In this document: positions 11,148 through 19,800 of the stretch, in pieces
Numbering within the stretch: position 1 is the stretch's first letter
How the letters are laid out: every line of letters starts with the position of its first letter
Assembly: GCA_015680685.1 (NCBI GenBank)
Contig: MNCI01007802.1
Span: 11,219 to 56,199 of the forward strand
Origin: Gnetum montanum
Lineage: Eukaryota > Streptophyta > Gnetopsida > Gnetales > Gnetaceae
Direction of reading: 5' to 3'
Length of the DNA: 44,981 nt
Position numbers and translations under genes: made by a program
The notes under the pieces: model-generated
Database searches by the model: none
The model's input: the letters and a program-made list of their open reading frames with translations, nothing else
What the model was told of the DNA's origin: nothing

Positions 11148-12971
11148 TTATTGAAATGGGGGATACCCCCCATAACTAAATGGTTGAGTATGGCTAGGAT
11201 TAATAAATGGAAAATGAGGATCCTTGAATATTGGAAATATTGAAGCTGGTACATACTTATCACCTTGGATTTCATACACTTTATAATAAACACAGTGGGG
11301 CACTTCATACGATGTAGTTCTTGGATAACGAGTTGACCCACTATGATNNNNNNNNNNNNNNNNNNNNNNNNNNNNNNNNNNNNNNNNNNNNNNNNNNNNN
11401 NNNNNNNNNNNNNNNNNNNNNNNNNNNNNNNNNNNNNNNNNNNNNNNNNNNNNNNNNNNNNNNNNNNNNNNNNNNNNNNNNNNNNNNNNNNNNNNNNNNN
11501 NNNNNNNNNNNNNNNNNNNNNNNNNNNNNNNNNNNNNNNNNNNNNNNNNNNNNNNNNNNNNNNNNNNNNNNNNNNNNNNNNNNNNNNNNNNNNNNNNNNN
11601 NNNNNNNNNNNNNNNNNNNNNNNNNNNNNNNNNNNNNNNNNNNNNNNNNNNNNNNNNNNNNNNNNNNNNNNNNNNNNNNNNNNNNNNNNNNNNNNNNNNN
11701 NNNNNNNNNNNNNNNNNNNNNNNNNNNNNNNNNNNNNNNNNNNNNNNNNNNNNNNNNNNNNNNNNNNNNNNNNNNNNNNNNNNNNNNNNNNNNNNNNNNN
11801 NNNNNNNNNNNNNNNNNNNNNNNNNNNNNNNNNNNNNNNNNNNNNNNNNNNNNNNNNNNNNNNNNNNNNNNNNNNNNNNNNNNNNNNNNNNNNNNNNNNN
11901 NNNNNNNNNNNNNNNNNNNNNNNNNNNNNNNNNNNNNNNNNNNNNNNNNNNNNNNNNNNNNNNNNNNNNNNNNNNNNNNNNNNNNNNNNNNNNNNNNNNN
12001 NNNNNNNNNNNNNNNNNNNNNNNNNNNNNNNNNNNNNNNNNNNNNNNNNNNNNNNNNNNNNNNNNNNNNNNNNNNNNNNNNNNNNNNNNNNNNNNNNNNN
12101 NNNNNNNNNNNNNNNNNNNNNNNNNNNNNNNNNNNNNNNNNNNNNNNNNNNNNNNNNNNNNNNNNNNNNNNNNNNNNNNNNNNNNNNNNNNNNNNNNNNN
12201 NNNNNNNNNNNNNNNNNNNNNNNNNNNNNNNNNNNNNNNNNNNNNNNNNNNNNNNNNNNNNNNNNNNNNNNNNNNNNNNNNNNNNNNNNNNNNNNNNNNN
12301 NNNNNNNNNNNNNNNNNNNNATGGTACATTAGCCTTTCCTCGGAAAACCCATGGCCTAGACAGTTGTTTAACAGTGAGTAATATCTTTCTAAGGCCATGT
12401 CCAAGGGTTCATGTTTTGCTTGTTTCCATCCTGGGATTTGTTTCCTCAAGGTTGACACTCTTGCGTAGGTTTGATATTTTTTATTAAAGGCTTCTACCAT
12501 TATTGACCAGCGTAGTAGCGAGTTTGGTTTTAACGATCTATACCATACTTTAGCCTGGTCAACGAGTGTCATAGGAAAGAGCTTCAGTTTTTGCCAACTG
12601 TTATCAATGTTATTCCATGTGCAAGCATCGTAGAAGGCTAGTAAATGTTGATGCGGATCTAAGTCATAGCCTCCTGAAAATTTTGGAAAGTTGTTTAAAT
12701 CGAGCTTGGGTAGTCGGCCCTCTTTACGATGCCTACGTGAGATTCGAACGACCTCTTGTATTTGCGTGAAGCTTGTAGTGGCCAGTGGGGGTTCATCCTC
12801 ATCTTGTAAGTTAGGCTTTCATGCATTGTGATGACATTGTTTTTGTTCATGCTTATAAGAAACTCCCACTTCAGGTTGCATACTCCAATCTTCATCGTCA
12901 TATAGTTCATTGGTTCTCCAATGAACTTCATCACTAAGTGTGGCGTTATTATCATCTTGTAGGAGAGGCAT
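11148..12971 (-). pseudogene. Inner element gag (Athila/Tat type), one stop, contains assembly gap
   Basis: Capsid-type gag. The first ATG is at 12971, about 110 bases past the primer site. An acidic N-terminal stretch (ELYDDEDW) is followed by one in-frame TGA at 12821-12819, explainable as CGA to TGA. The conserved region follows: LPKLDLNNFPKFSGG, DPHQHLLAFYDAC, LFPMTLVDQAKVWYRSL and WKQAKHEPLDMALERYYSLL, ending HGFSEERLMYH at the gap edge. This is the Retrotrans_gag pattern (LP-F-G, A--WY-SL, W-----F---Y, E----A-ERY). The gap 12320-11348 is in frame as assembled. The remaining 65 residues are rich in P, Y and F and end GGYPPFQ. No zinc knuckle is visible outside the gap. The next frame starts about 1.9 kb downstream. 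Confidence 0.85.
11348..12320. other. Assembly gap (973 N)
   Basis: A run of unknown bases inside the inner element gag. Its true length is unknown, so any zinc knuckle or protease that lay here cannot be assessed. Confidence 0.99.
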
Positions 12972-13080
12972 TGTTGTGTGTGACTTTATGTGACTTTTTA
13001 TAATTTCTTCTTTTTAAGAGATGTATCGTTAAGTTCTATACAACGACCTTGTGTGATATAGCTAACCTAGATAACTAGCA

Positions 13081-13101
13081 CCATCCCCAGCAACAGCGCC
13101 A
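13081..13101 (-). other. Primer-binding site, tRNA-Asp type
   Basis: One base inside the 5' LTR the minus strand reads TGGCGCTGTTGCTGGGGA. It is complementary to the 3' end of plant tRNA-Asp apart from two positions, which are C-to-T relative to the common TGGCGCCGTTGCCGGGGA. This primer choice is known from Athila-group elements. Confidence 0.85.
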
Positions 13102-13234
13102 ATGATGAGTGGTGAGGTACCCCTACACTCAACCATAAGAAACGAGCGTCGCACGTGCGATCCGGTTGAACTCCGTAGATGGACTAGTTGTGGCACCTAG
13201 ATAGTTAGCTTTAGGTCGTAGTTCGCTGTCTTCC

Positions 13235-13280
13235 CATCTAGACTAGTTTTGCATATGTCACGTATGGTTTAGTCTAGATG
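13235..13280 (-). repeat. Nested inverted repeat (hairpin), 5' LTR copy
   Basis: The 11-base outer stem is identical to that at 5386-5431. The inner palindrome differs by one transition (CATATG/CGTATG). Confidence 0.6.
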
Positions 13281-13449
13281 AGGTGTATGATGTGTTTCCT
13301 AATCTATGCTACTCCTGAAGGCAGTGGAAAATAATATTAACTAATCTAAGCTATGAGGAAAAGGGTAAGAAAATCTAATCTAGCCTAAGTGCGATGAGCA
13401 ACCAATTCCTTGATTAACCATACACATCTTGGACTTCGTGCACAATTGC

Positions 13450-13571
13450 CACTGGGACTACCAAGCATAGGCCTAGGTACGCCACTGGGATTACCAAGCG
13501 CAGACCCCAATTACGCCACTAGGTTACCAAGCATAGATCCCCCTAGCTACACCACTAGGCTACCAAGAAAT
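13450..13571. repeat. Tandem repeat in 5' LTR, four units
   Basis: The same array as at 5601-5722, with unit starts at 13450, 13483, 13517 and 13553. It therefore predates insertion. Confidence 0.7.
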
Positions 13572-13970
13572 CACACTTAAATGCTCGTAATCAAGTCGTA
13601 CTCGTTCCACTTCTAGGAGTTTAAGGGTGAGAAACTAATTACGATGAGTAACCGATTCCTTAACTAGCCGTACACACCCGTGGATGCTCGTAGTTAAGTC
13701 GTACTCACACCATGCTATGAAAGCAATAAATAACATTAAATAAATAACAAATAAATAAACTAAGTGAATGTTGCAATGATGAAGTAATCTCGATCTTTAT
13801 TGCCGATCATGTGCGTGTCCAAGTATGGCACACTCGAATAAAGACACCATACAATTACATTCACCACACTACGGGCAGACATAGGAAAAAATCTAACTCT
13901 GGAGGGATCAAAATACCAGAGCTTCGCTACACTAAAACTGGGGATCCCCAAACAAGGGAGAGCCGCCTCT

Positions 13971-14060
13971 TATTTATAGACATGGTGGCGGACTGCGATA
14001 TCGCATACGCAATATCGTAGGGAAGGACGCGATATCGCGTACGCGATACACGATATCGCA
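13971..14060 (-). promoter_or_regulatory. 5' LTR promoter: TATA box and palindrome array
   Basis: TATAAATA at 13978-13971 (minus). Upstream of it are CGATATCG copies at 13996-14003, 14030-14037 and 14051-14058, and a mutated copy (CAATATCG) at 14010-14017. The array nearly fills the short U3. Confidence 0.75.
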
Positions 14061-14089
14061 GCCTGTGCGAACCACGTCTCATCACTAAT

Positions 14090-14443
14090 CTATATGGCTT
14101 GAAAGAAGAACTTTTACAAGAATCTTTTTTTCTTAAAAATATCTTTGTATTCCATATTTCCTAAGTCTAGTTGGAATTGGTATAGAAATTTCCATGGTAA
14201 GACTTCTTGTACACACAAGACATCAACATCAAAATCTTGTAACTCTACTAAGATGCATGGGTATTGATACTCATGCTTCTCCAAAGTCCATGGTGGACAT
14301 AGTAGATGTTGTCTCTCATTGGCTAGGAATCTTGAAAGCATGTTATATATTGCAAATTTCATTCTCATTCTTGGATTCTCTCCTTGATCATTACTCTTTA
14401 TGATTATCCTACACCTTGTTGAAACAAGATTATGATCCTCCAT
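14090..14443 (-). pseudogene. CCR4-type deadenylase-like sequence, N-terminal part of catalytic domain
   Basis: An ATG at 14443 opens 109 codons. From residue 28 the frame reads MKFAIYNMLS, the opening of an EEP nuclease domain. HLLCPPWTLEKHEYQ at residues 46-60 corresponds to the CP-WAL-WEYR block of CCR4. DVDVLCVQEV at residues 72-81 holds the metal-binding glutamate, followed by LGNMEYKDIFKKK. The cysteine-proline block and the spacing favour CCR4 over APE- or LINE-type endonucleases. The catalytic domain is cut at 14085 by the inner element and continues at 5253-4395. The two halves total about 366 codons, close to the length of a full EEP domain. The N-terminal region found in plant CCR4 proteins is not evident upstream. 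Confidence 0.7.
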
Positions 14444-16707
14444 GTCCTTCTATCATATGATTTGATTACAAGAAAAATTAATATACATCTTCTTGATCAT
14501 GCTAGTTCAACAATTAATTTATGAACTAGTTTTTGATCAATAACATCTAGCTATATTACCTAGATTCTTGATGAGCTTTCAACCCCTACTTAAGACATTA
14601 ATTTCAGTAGTGTAAGTAATGATACACTAGGGAATAGTAATCTAGGATTACCTATCTACAAAGATTAAGCCCTTAGTTTAAGGATCAAGAGGTTAAATTT
14701 GTTAGTCCTAATAATTAAATTGTTAGGCATTCTTGATTGATCTAAATTATGATCTCTTAATCATATTTATTATATAATCAAATTATCAAATATCCAAATG
14801 ATAAATTTGACCTCACCATTAAGTTTAGAAGAATGAAAAACGTTAGAACTACCCATCCATATTTTCGAAGTGAACATTGTATGCCCAAGTTGTGCTAAAA
14901 ATTGAGTCTTTGAGGGTCTTGAGATACTATGTTGGGTAAGGAGTAAAAACTATTTGTTGGAGATCTATGAGGTTGATTTGAGTTCACCATTACATCCAAA
15001 AGATTGAAATATATAGGAAAATACTATTTGTTTATAAAAAATGCTTCTAAAATCAAAAGTTATGGATTCTAGAGTTCAAAACCTTAAGCCATGGAAAATG
15101 AGACTTCCTAAGAAGTCACTCATCTCAATAGTACTCTAAGATGAATGTGCTTAATTATGAAATTTTTACTTTAATTTCTATCAACACGAAAATTTTATTT
15201 CATTCTTAATTTTAAATTTTACCATTCTTTTTTTTAACTCTCTCCTTTTTTATCCTATTAAATTTTTCTATTAAGTTGCAAAAAAAATTTCGTTAATTGG
15301 AAGAAAAAGTTTTCTATCACCAAAGTTAGAGGCAAAGGATGGTAGTGGAAATGGCAAGTGGTGCAGTGTAGTGAAAACGATAGGTGGCTTAGCATAGCGA
15401 AAAAGGCAAGTAACCATGGTGTGAGCCTATGGATCCCTGAAAAGGATTTTGTGGGCCTAGGCAAGGCTGCATGACCCTAAACGGGACAACATAGCCTTCA
15501 TGAGCCTATGTGGCCCTAGGCAAGATGGTGCAGCCCTTGTATGGCTACGTAGCTTGAAATTTTTTTTAACAATAATAGTCACAAGGGTAGAGGAAGGCAT
15601 CATTGGCCAAGGCAAGGGAGATGAAAGATGGTGGCATTGATAGTAGGAAAGGAGATGGAAGATGAAGGCACCAACGGTAGATGCAAAGGTGGACATATGA
15701 TATACAATCCTAAGGACTTCTTAGATGACTTAGATAATTATAAGTGATATATAATCCTTGAATACAATGATAATGTTTTTATCCTATGATTTGGCAAGGA
15801 TGATGTAAGCCTATCCACTCATATTAAGATTATATCCTAGGTACTAAGTAGAAGCAAGACATGACAAAATTACTTACCAATTATTAAAACTAACATTACT
15901 AAGTTGATGTATGGGTAACCTGAGGACCTCTGAGATGACTTGGATAATTATAAATAATATACAATCCTTGAATACAATGATAATATTTTTATCCTACAAT
16001 TTGGCAAGTATGATGTAAGCTTATCCACTCACATTAAGATTATATCCTAGGTACTTCGAAAAAGCAAGACATGATAACATTATTTGTCAATTATTGATTT
16101 ACGTATGGATCTCATGGTAATAACTTTGAGTAGCGTTGAGACTATCTTATGGATAGGTTGAATCCCTTAAACTTGTTAATGTATAGGTCTTAGTTGATAT
16201 GGATAATGCTAAGGTACGAGGGCTAGGTGCTTAGGACACTAAGTTCCAAAGGAGACAGGATCAACTTGGGCCATGGTTACTAGCCTTTTAGGATAACTTA
16301 ACAATGATCTTAATTAATTAACATTCAAGAATCATTACAAGATGGGTAAGAGTTACCTGAATTGGTGTATCCTTATCTTATAAACATCTCTTGCAATTGA
16401 TAAATCTTGATGATTCATCCTACTTGCTGATATCCATGAAAGTTATTTTACAAAGAAATCTTATTGGTTTATCAGATCTATCTTGGACATGATAAATGTT
16501 CATGGTTCTCCTATAGATGTGTGATCCCGAACTTTGTTTTCTATGAAAAATCTCTTGGAAGATATCTTTTGGCTTAGCTTACATGAATCATCTCGAACAT
16601 GAGATGCATTTGGTGGTGATCCATGATTCTTTTGAACGTTTTCGCTCCCTAGTTCTTCATCAGCTTGTAATTAACCTTTATTTTCATTGGACCTTGGGTT
16701 GTGATTT
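14444..16707. other. Outer element 5' internal region, mostly non-coding
   Basis: Between the primer site and the CCR4-like sequence. No gag motif was found on the minus strand. It contains a 210-bp tandem duplication (15709-16110) and a somewhat G-rich patch near 15340-15700 without a convincing frame. Confidence 0.5.
15709..16110. repeat. Tandem duplication, period about 210 bp
   Basis: The segment beginning CCTAAGGACTTC at 15709 recurs as CCTGAGGACCTC at 15919. Both copies continue with GATAATTATAA, CCTTGAATACAATGATAAT, GATGTAAGC, TATCCACTCA and ATTATATCCTAGGTACT. Divergence looks near 10-15% by eye. It is not seen elsewhere in the window. Confidence 0.75.
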
Positions 16708-16719
16708 TCTCTAATACCA
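16708..16719 (-). other. Primer-binding site, initiator tRNA-Met type
   Basis: Two bases inside the 5' LTR the minus strand reads TGGTATTAGAGA, against the plant consensus TGGTATCAGAGC (10 of 12 matching). It sets the polarity of the outer element. Confidence 0.7.
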
Positions 16720-16721
16720 AA

Positions 16722-17299
16722 TGTGACATCCCATTCTTAGATGTCATGGAAAACATCAAATATATGTTATATTAGACATTAGACATAAAAACATAACATA
16801 GAAAATGTCGAATATGTGTAACATTTGACATTAAGCATAAAGAAAACAACAAGAAGAATGTAGAAGGAAATGACAAAATAATGCTTTATTGATATGGAAT
16901 AGTGTATCTTGGGTCATTCTCTATGTGTCCTTTGGGGTTTTCTTCCTTCAACATTTATCCCTTAGAGGCAAGTTAACATTGTGACCATGGTTCAGTGTTC
17001 AATTGGCCAAAAGTAATGGCGAGTCATTTTCTTGCCTTGCTTCAGCTAGCACCCATTACTCAACTTTTACTAACTCCCCCAAGTATCCATGCTGATATGA
17101 CCTCTAATGCCTAAGGATAAATACTTTAGGTCAAACCCCCAAAGGTTACCTCAAGAGACATATTCATTATTATAATACATCCTTTTGAGTCTTAATTAAA
17201 ACTCTTTTCTTGGATCTTATTAAGATAATCATGATACTTTTTATGAAAAGACATAATCTTTGTTATGTAGAAGCACCATTTGGGAATGTATATGTTATA
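16722..17299 (-). repeat. 5' LTR of the outer element
   Basis: Same family as 3410-3983. The left terminus TGTGACATCCC is intact, and the right terminus reads ATGTTATA where the partner has ATGTTACA. The second copy of the tattt duplication follows at 17300-17304. Confidence 0.85.
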
Positions 17300-17304
17300 T
17301 ATTT

Positions 17305-17395
17305 TTTCATAATTAATGTGTTTCTTTTATTTGAATCCTTTTTCCAAAAGTCTTTCTTTATGTACTCTAACTTTTTCTTTTTCATTGTACTTTTT
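17305..17395 (-). pseudogene. Copia RT, short N-terminal piece split off by insertion
   Basis: The minus strand reads YNEKEKVRVHKERLLEKGFK, one stop, then KKHINYEKI. This is the usual copia segment just upstream of the TFAPV block, where families normally have K-ARLVA-KGF. Joining its end at 17305 to 3409, with one copy of the tattt duplication, restores a continuous copia RT reading from KI into FTLVTKFETIK. This shows that 3410-17299 is an insertion. Its own upstream end near 17395 abuts a gypsy RT fragment instead of more copia. Confidence 0.75.
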
Positions 17396-19520
17396 TAAAT
17401 AATAGAATCTATACATATCCTTAACTCATCAGTATCTTTTTTTTTTCTATAACTAACATAGTTGGAATGACATAATAAAAGATGGATTCCTTAATAAAAC
17501 CATTAGAGAGTAATTCACTTGCTTGCTTAATTCCTCACTCTGATTTGGATTCATGTGGTAGGCTCTTTCATTTGGAATTGTAACTCCCAATATGAATTCT
17601 ATTTGGTGTTGCATAGATCTCATTGGTGGATGTCCTTCCAATGTTCCCTTGAATACATCATCAAATTCCAATGCTAATGGTTGCACCACTAGAGGAAGTT
17701 CATTTTTATGCTTCTCTTAACTTGTTACAAGTGTTGACATGATGACAAACCCATGCCTAGCCTATTCATGTTCTTGTAGATACTCTTGCTCACTAAGCAA
17801 GATCAATGAAGCATTAATAGGGACATTTTTTTATATTGTTGCCATGTCATAGGGATGTGTTCATGTATTCCATATTCTCTTAGGATAGACCAAATATTTC
17901 TTGTACTACTAAAAGAAGCTTTATTATCAAAGTTTCAAGGTCTTCCAAAAATAACATTAGCATAATCAATAGGAAGGATGTCACAATGTACCTTATCTCT
18001 AAAAGACCCAATTTTGAAAGACAAATACATCTTTATTTTACTTCTTGAAAATGATCCTTACAAAGCCAATGGAATCTATATGGTCTATTATGTGAAAATG
18101 TATTCAAACCAAGCTTAGGAACAACCCTTGAAGGACCATCAATTAAAATGTGTATTTAGTTATCACTATCTAGAAATCTAGCTTCAATCCTAAAGAGCAT
18201 CTTTCTTATAGGATCTTCACTAGCATTCAAATTTCCCATAATGGTATAAGAATTAATTTCACTGATATCTTCAATCATTGATGCATGAGAATTACCTTTA
18301 TTAGAGGATTCTTTCTTTTTCAAGTTCTACAGCTCTTTGCCTTTGGAGATCTTTGTCTTCTTGCACTCCTATTTTTTGTTTCCCTTTTCACCATAATTGA
18401 AGCATTAAAGTTTGAATGCATAGTCATTTTCTTGAATCCTTCCATTCTTAAAGTAGTATTTCTTGTAATCTTGGTCCTCCTAAAGCTTCTCTTGCTTCTC
18501 CTTTGTGTCTTCTTTGGTATTTTCCTTCTCCTTGGCTCCTTTGTCACCTTTAGAAGCTTTGTAATCCTTGAACTTACAAGATTTGGGACCTCTATTATAG
18601 CCTTGAAGTTTCTCCTTAACCTTAAGAGATAATTCAAAAGCCTCATCTAATGTTTGGGGCTCATAGAATCTAGCTCTTGTTTGTATTCTCTCATTAATCC
18701 TGCTTTAAAATTGGATGCTTTTTCATAATCATCCTAATAAACTTTTATAACTTGGAAGACTTTACAAAGATTCATGTAAAATTATTTCACACTCTTGTCA
18801 CCTTGCCTTAGATACTTCAATTTTTTAATTTCTTCTTGTCTATGCTAGGTCTTCTCAAAATAGTTTTTGATCATGAATTGCATTAGGGACCAATCTTTGA
18901 TAGGAGTTCCATCACCTACAAGGTAAGCATGGCTCCCTTTCTTCCACCAAATATGGACCACACCGTTAAGCTTGGTTTGAGCATATGGTATTTTTTGATG
19001 ATTTGCCACATCTTCTATCTCAAAGTACTTATTTAAAGGCTTGATCCAAGAAAGGAAAGATTCAATTCCTTCCATTCCATTGAAGGTCTTCACTTCCACA
19101 TGAGGCATCCTAACAGCATCTCTAAAAGCCTCTACAAGATTAATCTCTAATTTTTTCTTTAGGATTCCTTGAGGTTTGGAAGTAGATCCATTATTCCTTC
19201 CTTTTAGAAATATGAAGTTATGGAACTTTGACCCAATACTTGGAAAATGAGGATTTCCATCATAGTCCTCATCTTCCTCAATATTTTCATTCGCAAAAGA
19301 AATGTCATCTTTAAGATCAATCATATAAATCGTTTCCTTGATGTAGATGCCCTTGAAGAAAATTCAAAGTTGACATCTTTCCTAGGTGCTCTTAGTGCTA
19401 GAGGTTGATCCTTCTTTTCTTCAAGCTTTTCCATTCTTTCTGCTAGAGTATGGAGTTCATCCCTCAATTCTTCCATTTCCTTGACTAAGCACTAGACTAA
19501 TTTCTTCTTAGGTGTAATGA
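17395..19520 (-). pseudogene. Decayed Ty3/gypsy gag-protease-RT (5' part of pol)
   Basis: A minus-strand gypsy (chromovirus-like) element. The gag N-terminus (about 19515-19340) has a coiled coil EMEELRDELHTLAERMEKLE. After a frame change the frame at 19324-18845 carries VKTFNGMEGIESFLSWI, YFEIEDV, KLNGVVHIWW and IKDWSLMQFM. The YEPQTLDEAFELSLKVKEKL helix follows near 18640. A degraded CCHC knuckle lies near 18400 (CFNYGEKGN, second C replaced by Y and H by N). The protease region is recognisable by ILIDG near 18150 and PIDYANVIFGRP near 17960. The RT opening is at 17689-17453, with GHPPMRSMQHQIEFI, ERAYHMNP, and then ELRICIDS near 17420. The rest of pol is missing: at about 17395 the sequence switches to copia RT. 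The 5' LTR was not found. Many stops; not functional. Confidence 0.85.
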
Positions 19521-19800
19521 TTAAGTAAACCTAAATGAAAAATTGAATAAAGAGCAACAAGAAATTACAAAAAGATTAAGACTATCCACAATCTAAGTTG
19601 GAGTACCCAAACAACTCCCACAAACCCTACCTAAATAAAGTTAATGGGTATCTTAAACAATGAGATTGACCAAAAGAAGGCTAATTATGACCTAATTGAG
19701 TATGGAAATTAATATTAATAAAATTGCAAATCAAAATAAACTTGAAGAAGAGTGAATTCTTGTCAATTGTTGTAATGGATTCCTTTCCTTGAGGCCCTAT
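19521..19800. other. Gypsy leader or unassigned AT-rich stretch
   Basis: Lies between the gypsy gag start and the first 8-kb repeat copy. No LTR terminus or primer site could be recognised. Confidence 0.4.

Larger units (their letters stand above)
5254..14084 (-). mobile_element. Inner Athila/Tat-type gypsy element, no pol seen, with large extra ORF
   Basis: LTRs of about 985 bp (5254-6245 and 13103-14084) start TGATGAG; the right copy ends CTCATCA, a perfect 7-base inverted pair. The flanking duplication is ctaat (5249-5253 and 14085-14089). A tRNA-Asp primer site (13101-13081) and a G-rich polypurine tract (6254-6246) fix minus-strand polarity. The order is 5' LTR, primer site, gag (12971-11148), a 1.9-kb spacer with TATA boxes, an 928-codon second frame (9202-6416), polypurine tract, 3' LTR. 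No protease, RT, RNase H or integrase is visible. The 973-base gap lies inside gag and would be too short for pol if its length is right. The element is therefore probably non-autonomous. The LTRs differ at roughly 50-60 positions by eye, nearly all transitions. Confidence 0.88.
13103..14084 (-). repeat. 5' LTR of the inner element
   Basis: TGATGAG...CTCATCA termini, followed by the ctaat duplication. In transcription order (minus) it has about 110 bases of U3, made mostly of GATATC palindromes, then TATAAATA at 13978-13971. A long R/U5 follows with the tandem repeat and hairpin. Confidence 0.92.
3410..17299 (-). mobile_element. Outer LTR retrotransposon, non-autonomous, carrying CCR4-like sequence
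   Basis: Two direct repeats of about 575 bp (3410-3983 and 16722-17299) bound this element. Their termini are TGTGACATCCC and GGGATGTTACA; the right copy ends in a mutated ATA. The flanking 5-base duplication tattt (3405-3409 and 17300-17304) interrupts a copia RT that rejoins cleanly. A tRNA-Met-like primer site next to the right LTR and a purine-rich stretch (minus strand) next to the left LTR give minus-strand polarity. The internal part (3984-5253 plus 14090-16721, about 3.9 kb) shows no gag or pol. It holds a CCR4-type endonuclease/exonuclease sequence in the sense orientation. A younger element sits inside at 5254-14084. The two LTRs look roughly 20% diverged by eye, so this element is older than the inner one. 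Confidence 0.8.

Noticed and set aside
11321-12487. Long open frames on both strands across 11321-12487
   Set aside because: They consist almost entirely of unknown bases in the assembly gap; only the minus-strand gag frame has real sequence on both sides.
13081-13101. tRNA-Asp gene
   Set aside because: Only the 3' end complement is present, exactly at the LTR edge; it is a primer-binding site.
14114-14443. LINE (APE-type) endonuclease
   Set aside because: The CPPWTL block after the YN motif and the later NTH, CKDFN, LDY and NHI spacing fit CCR4 better, and no LINE reverse transcriptase is nearby.
18285-18646. Open frames on both strands, including a Leu/Phe-rich plus-strand frame
   Set aside because: Shadows of the decayed gypsy gag. 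The true gag reading of this stretch (YEPQTLDEAFELSLKVKEKL) is in another minus-strand frame.
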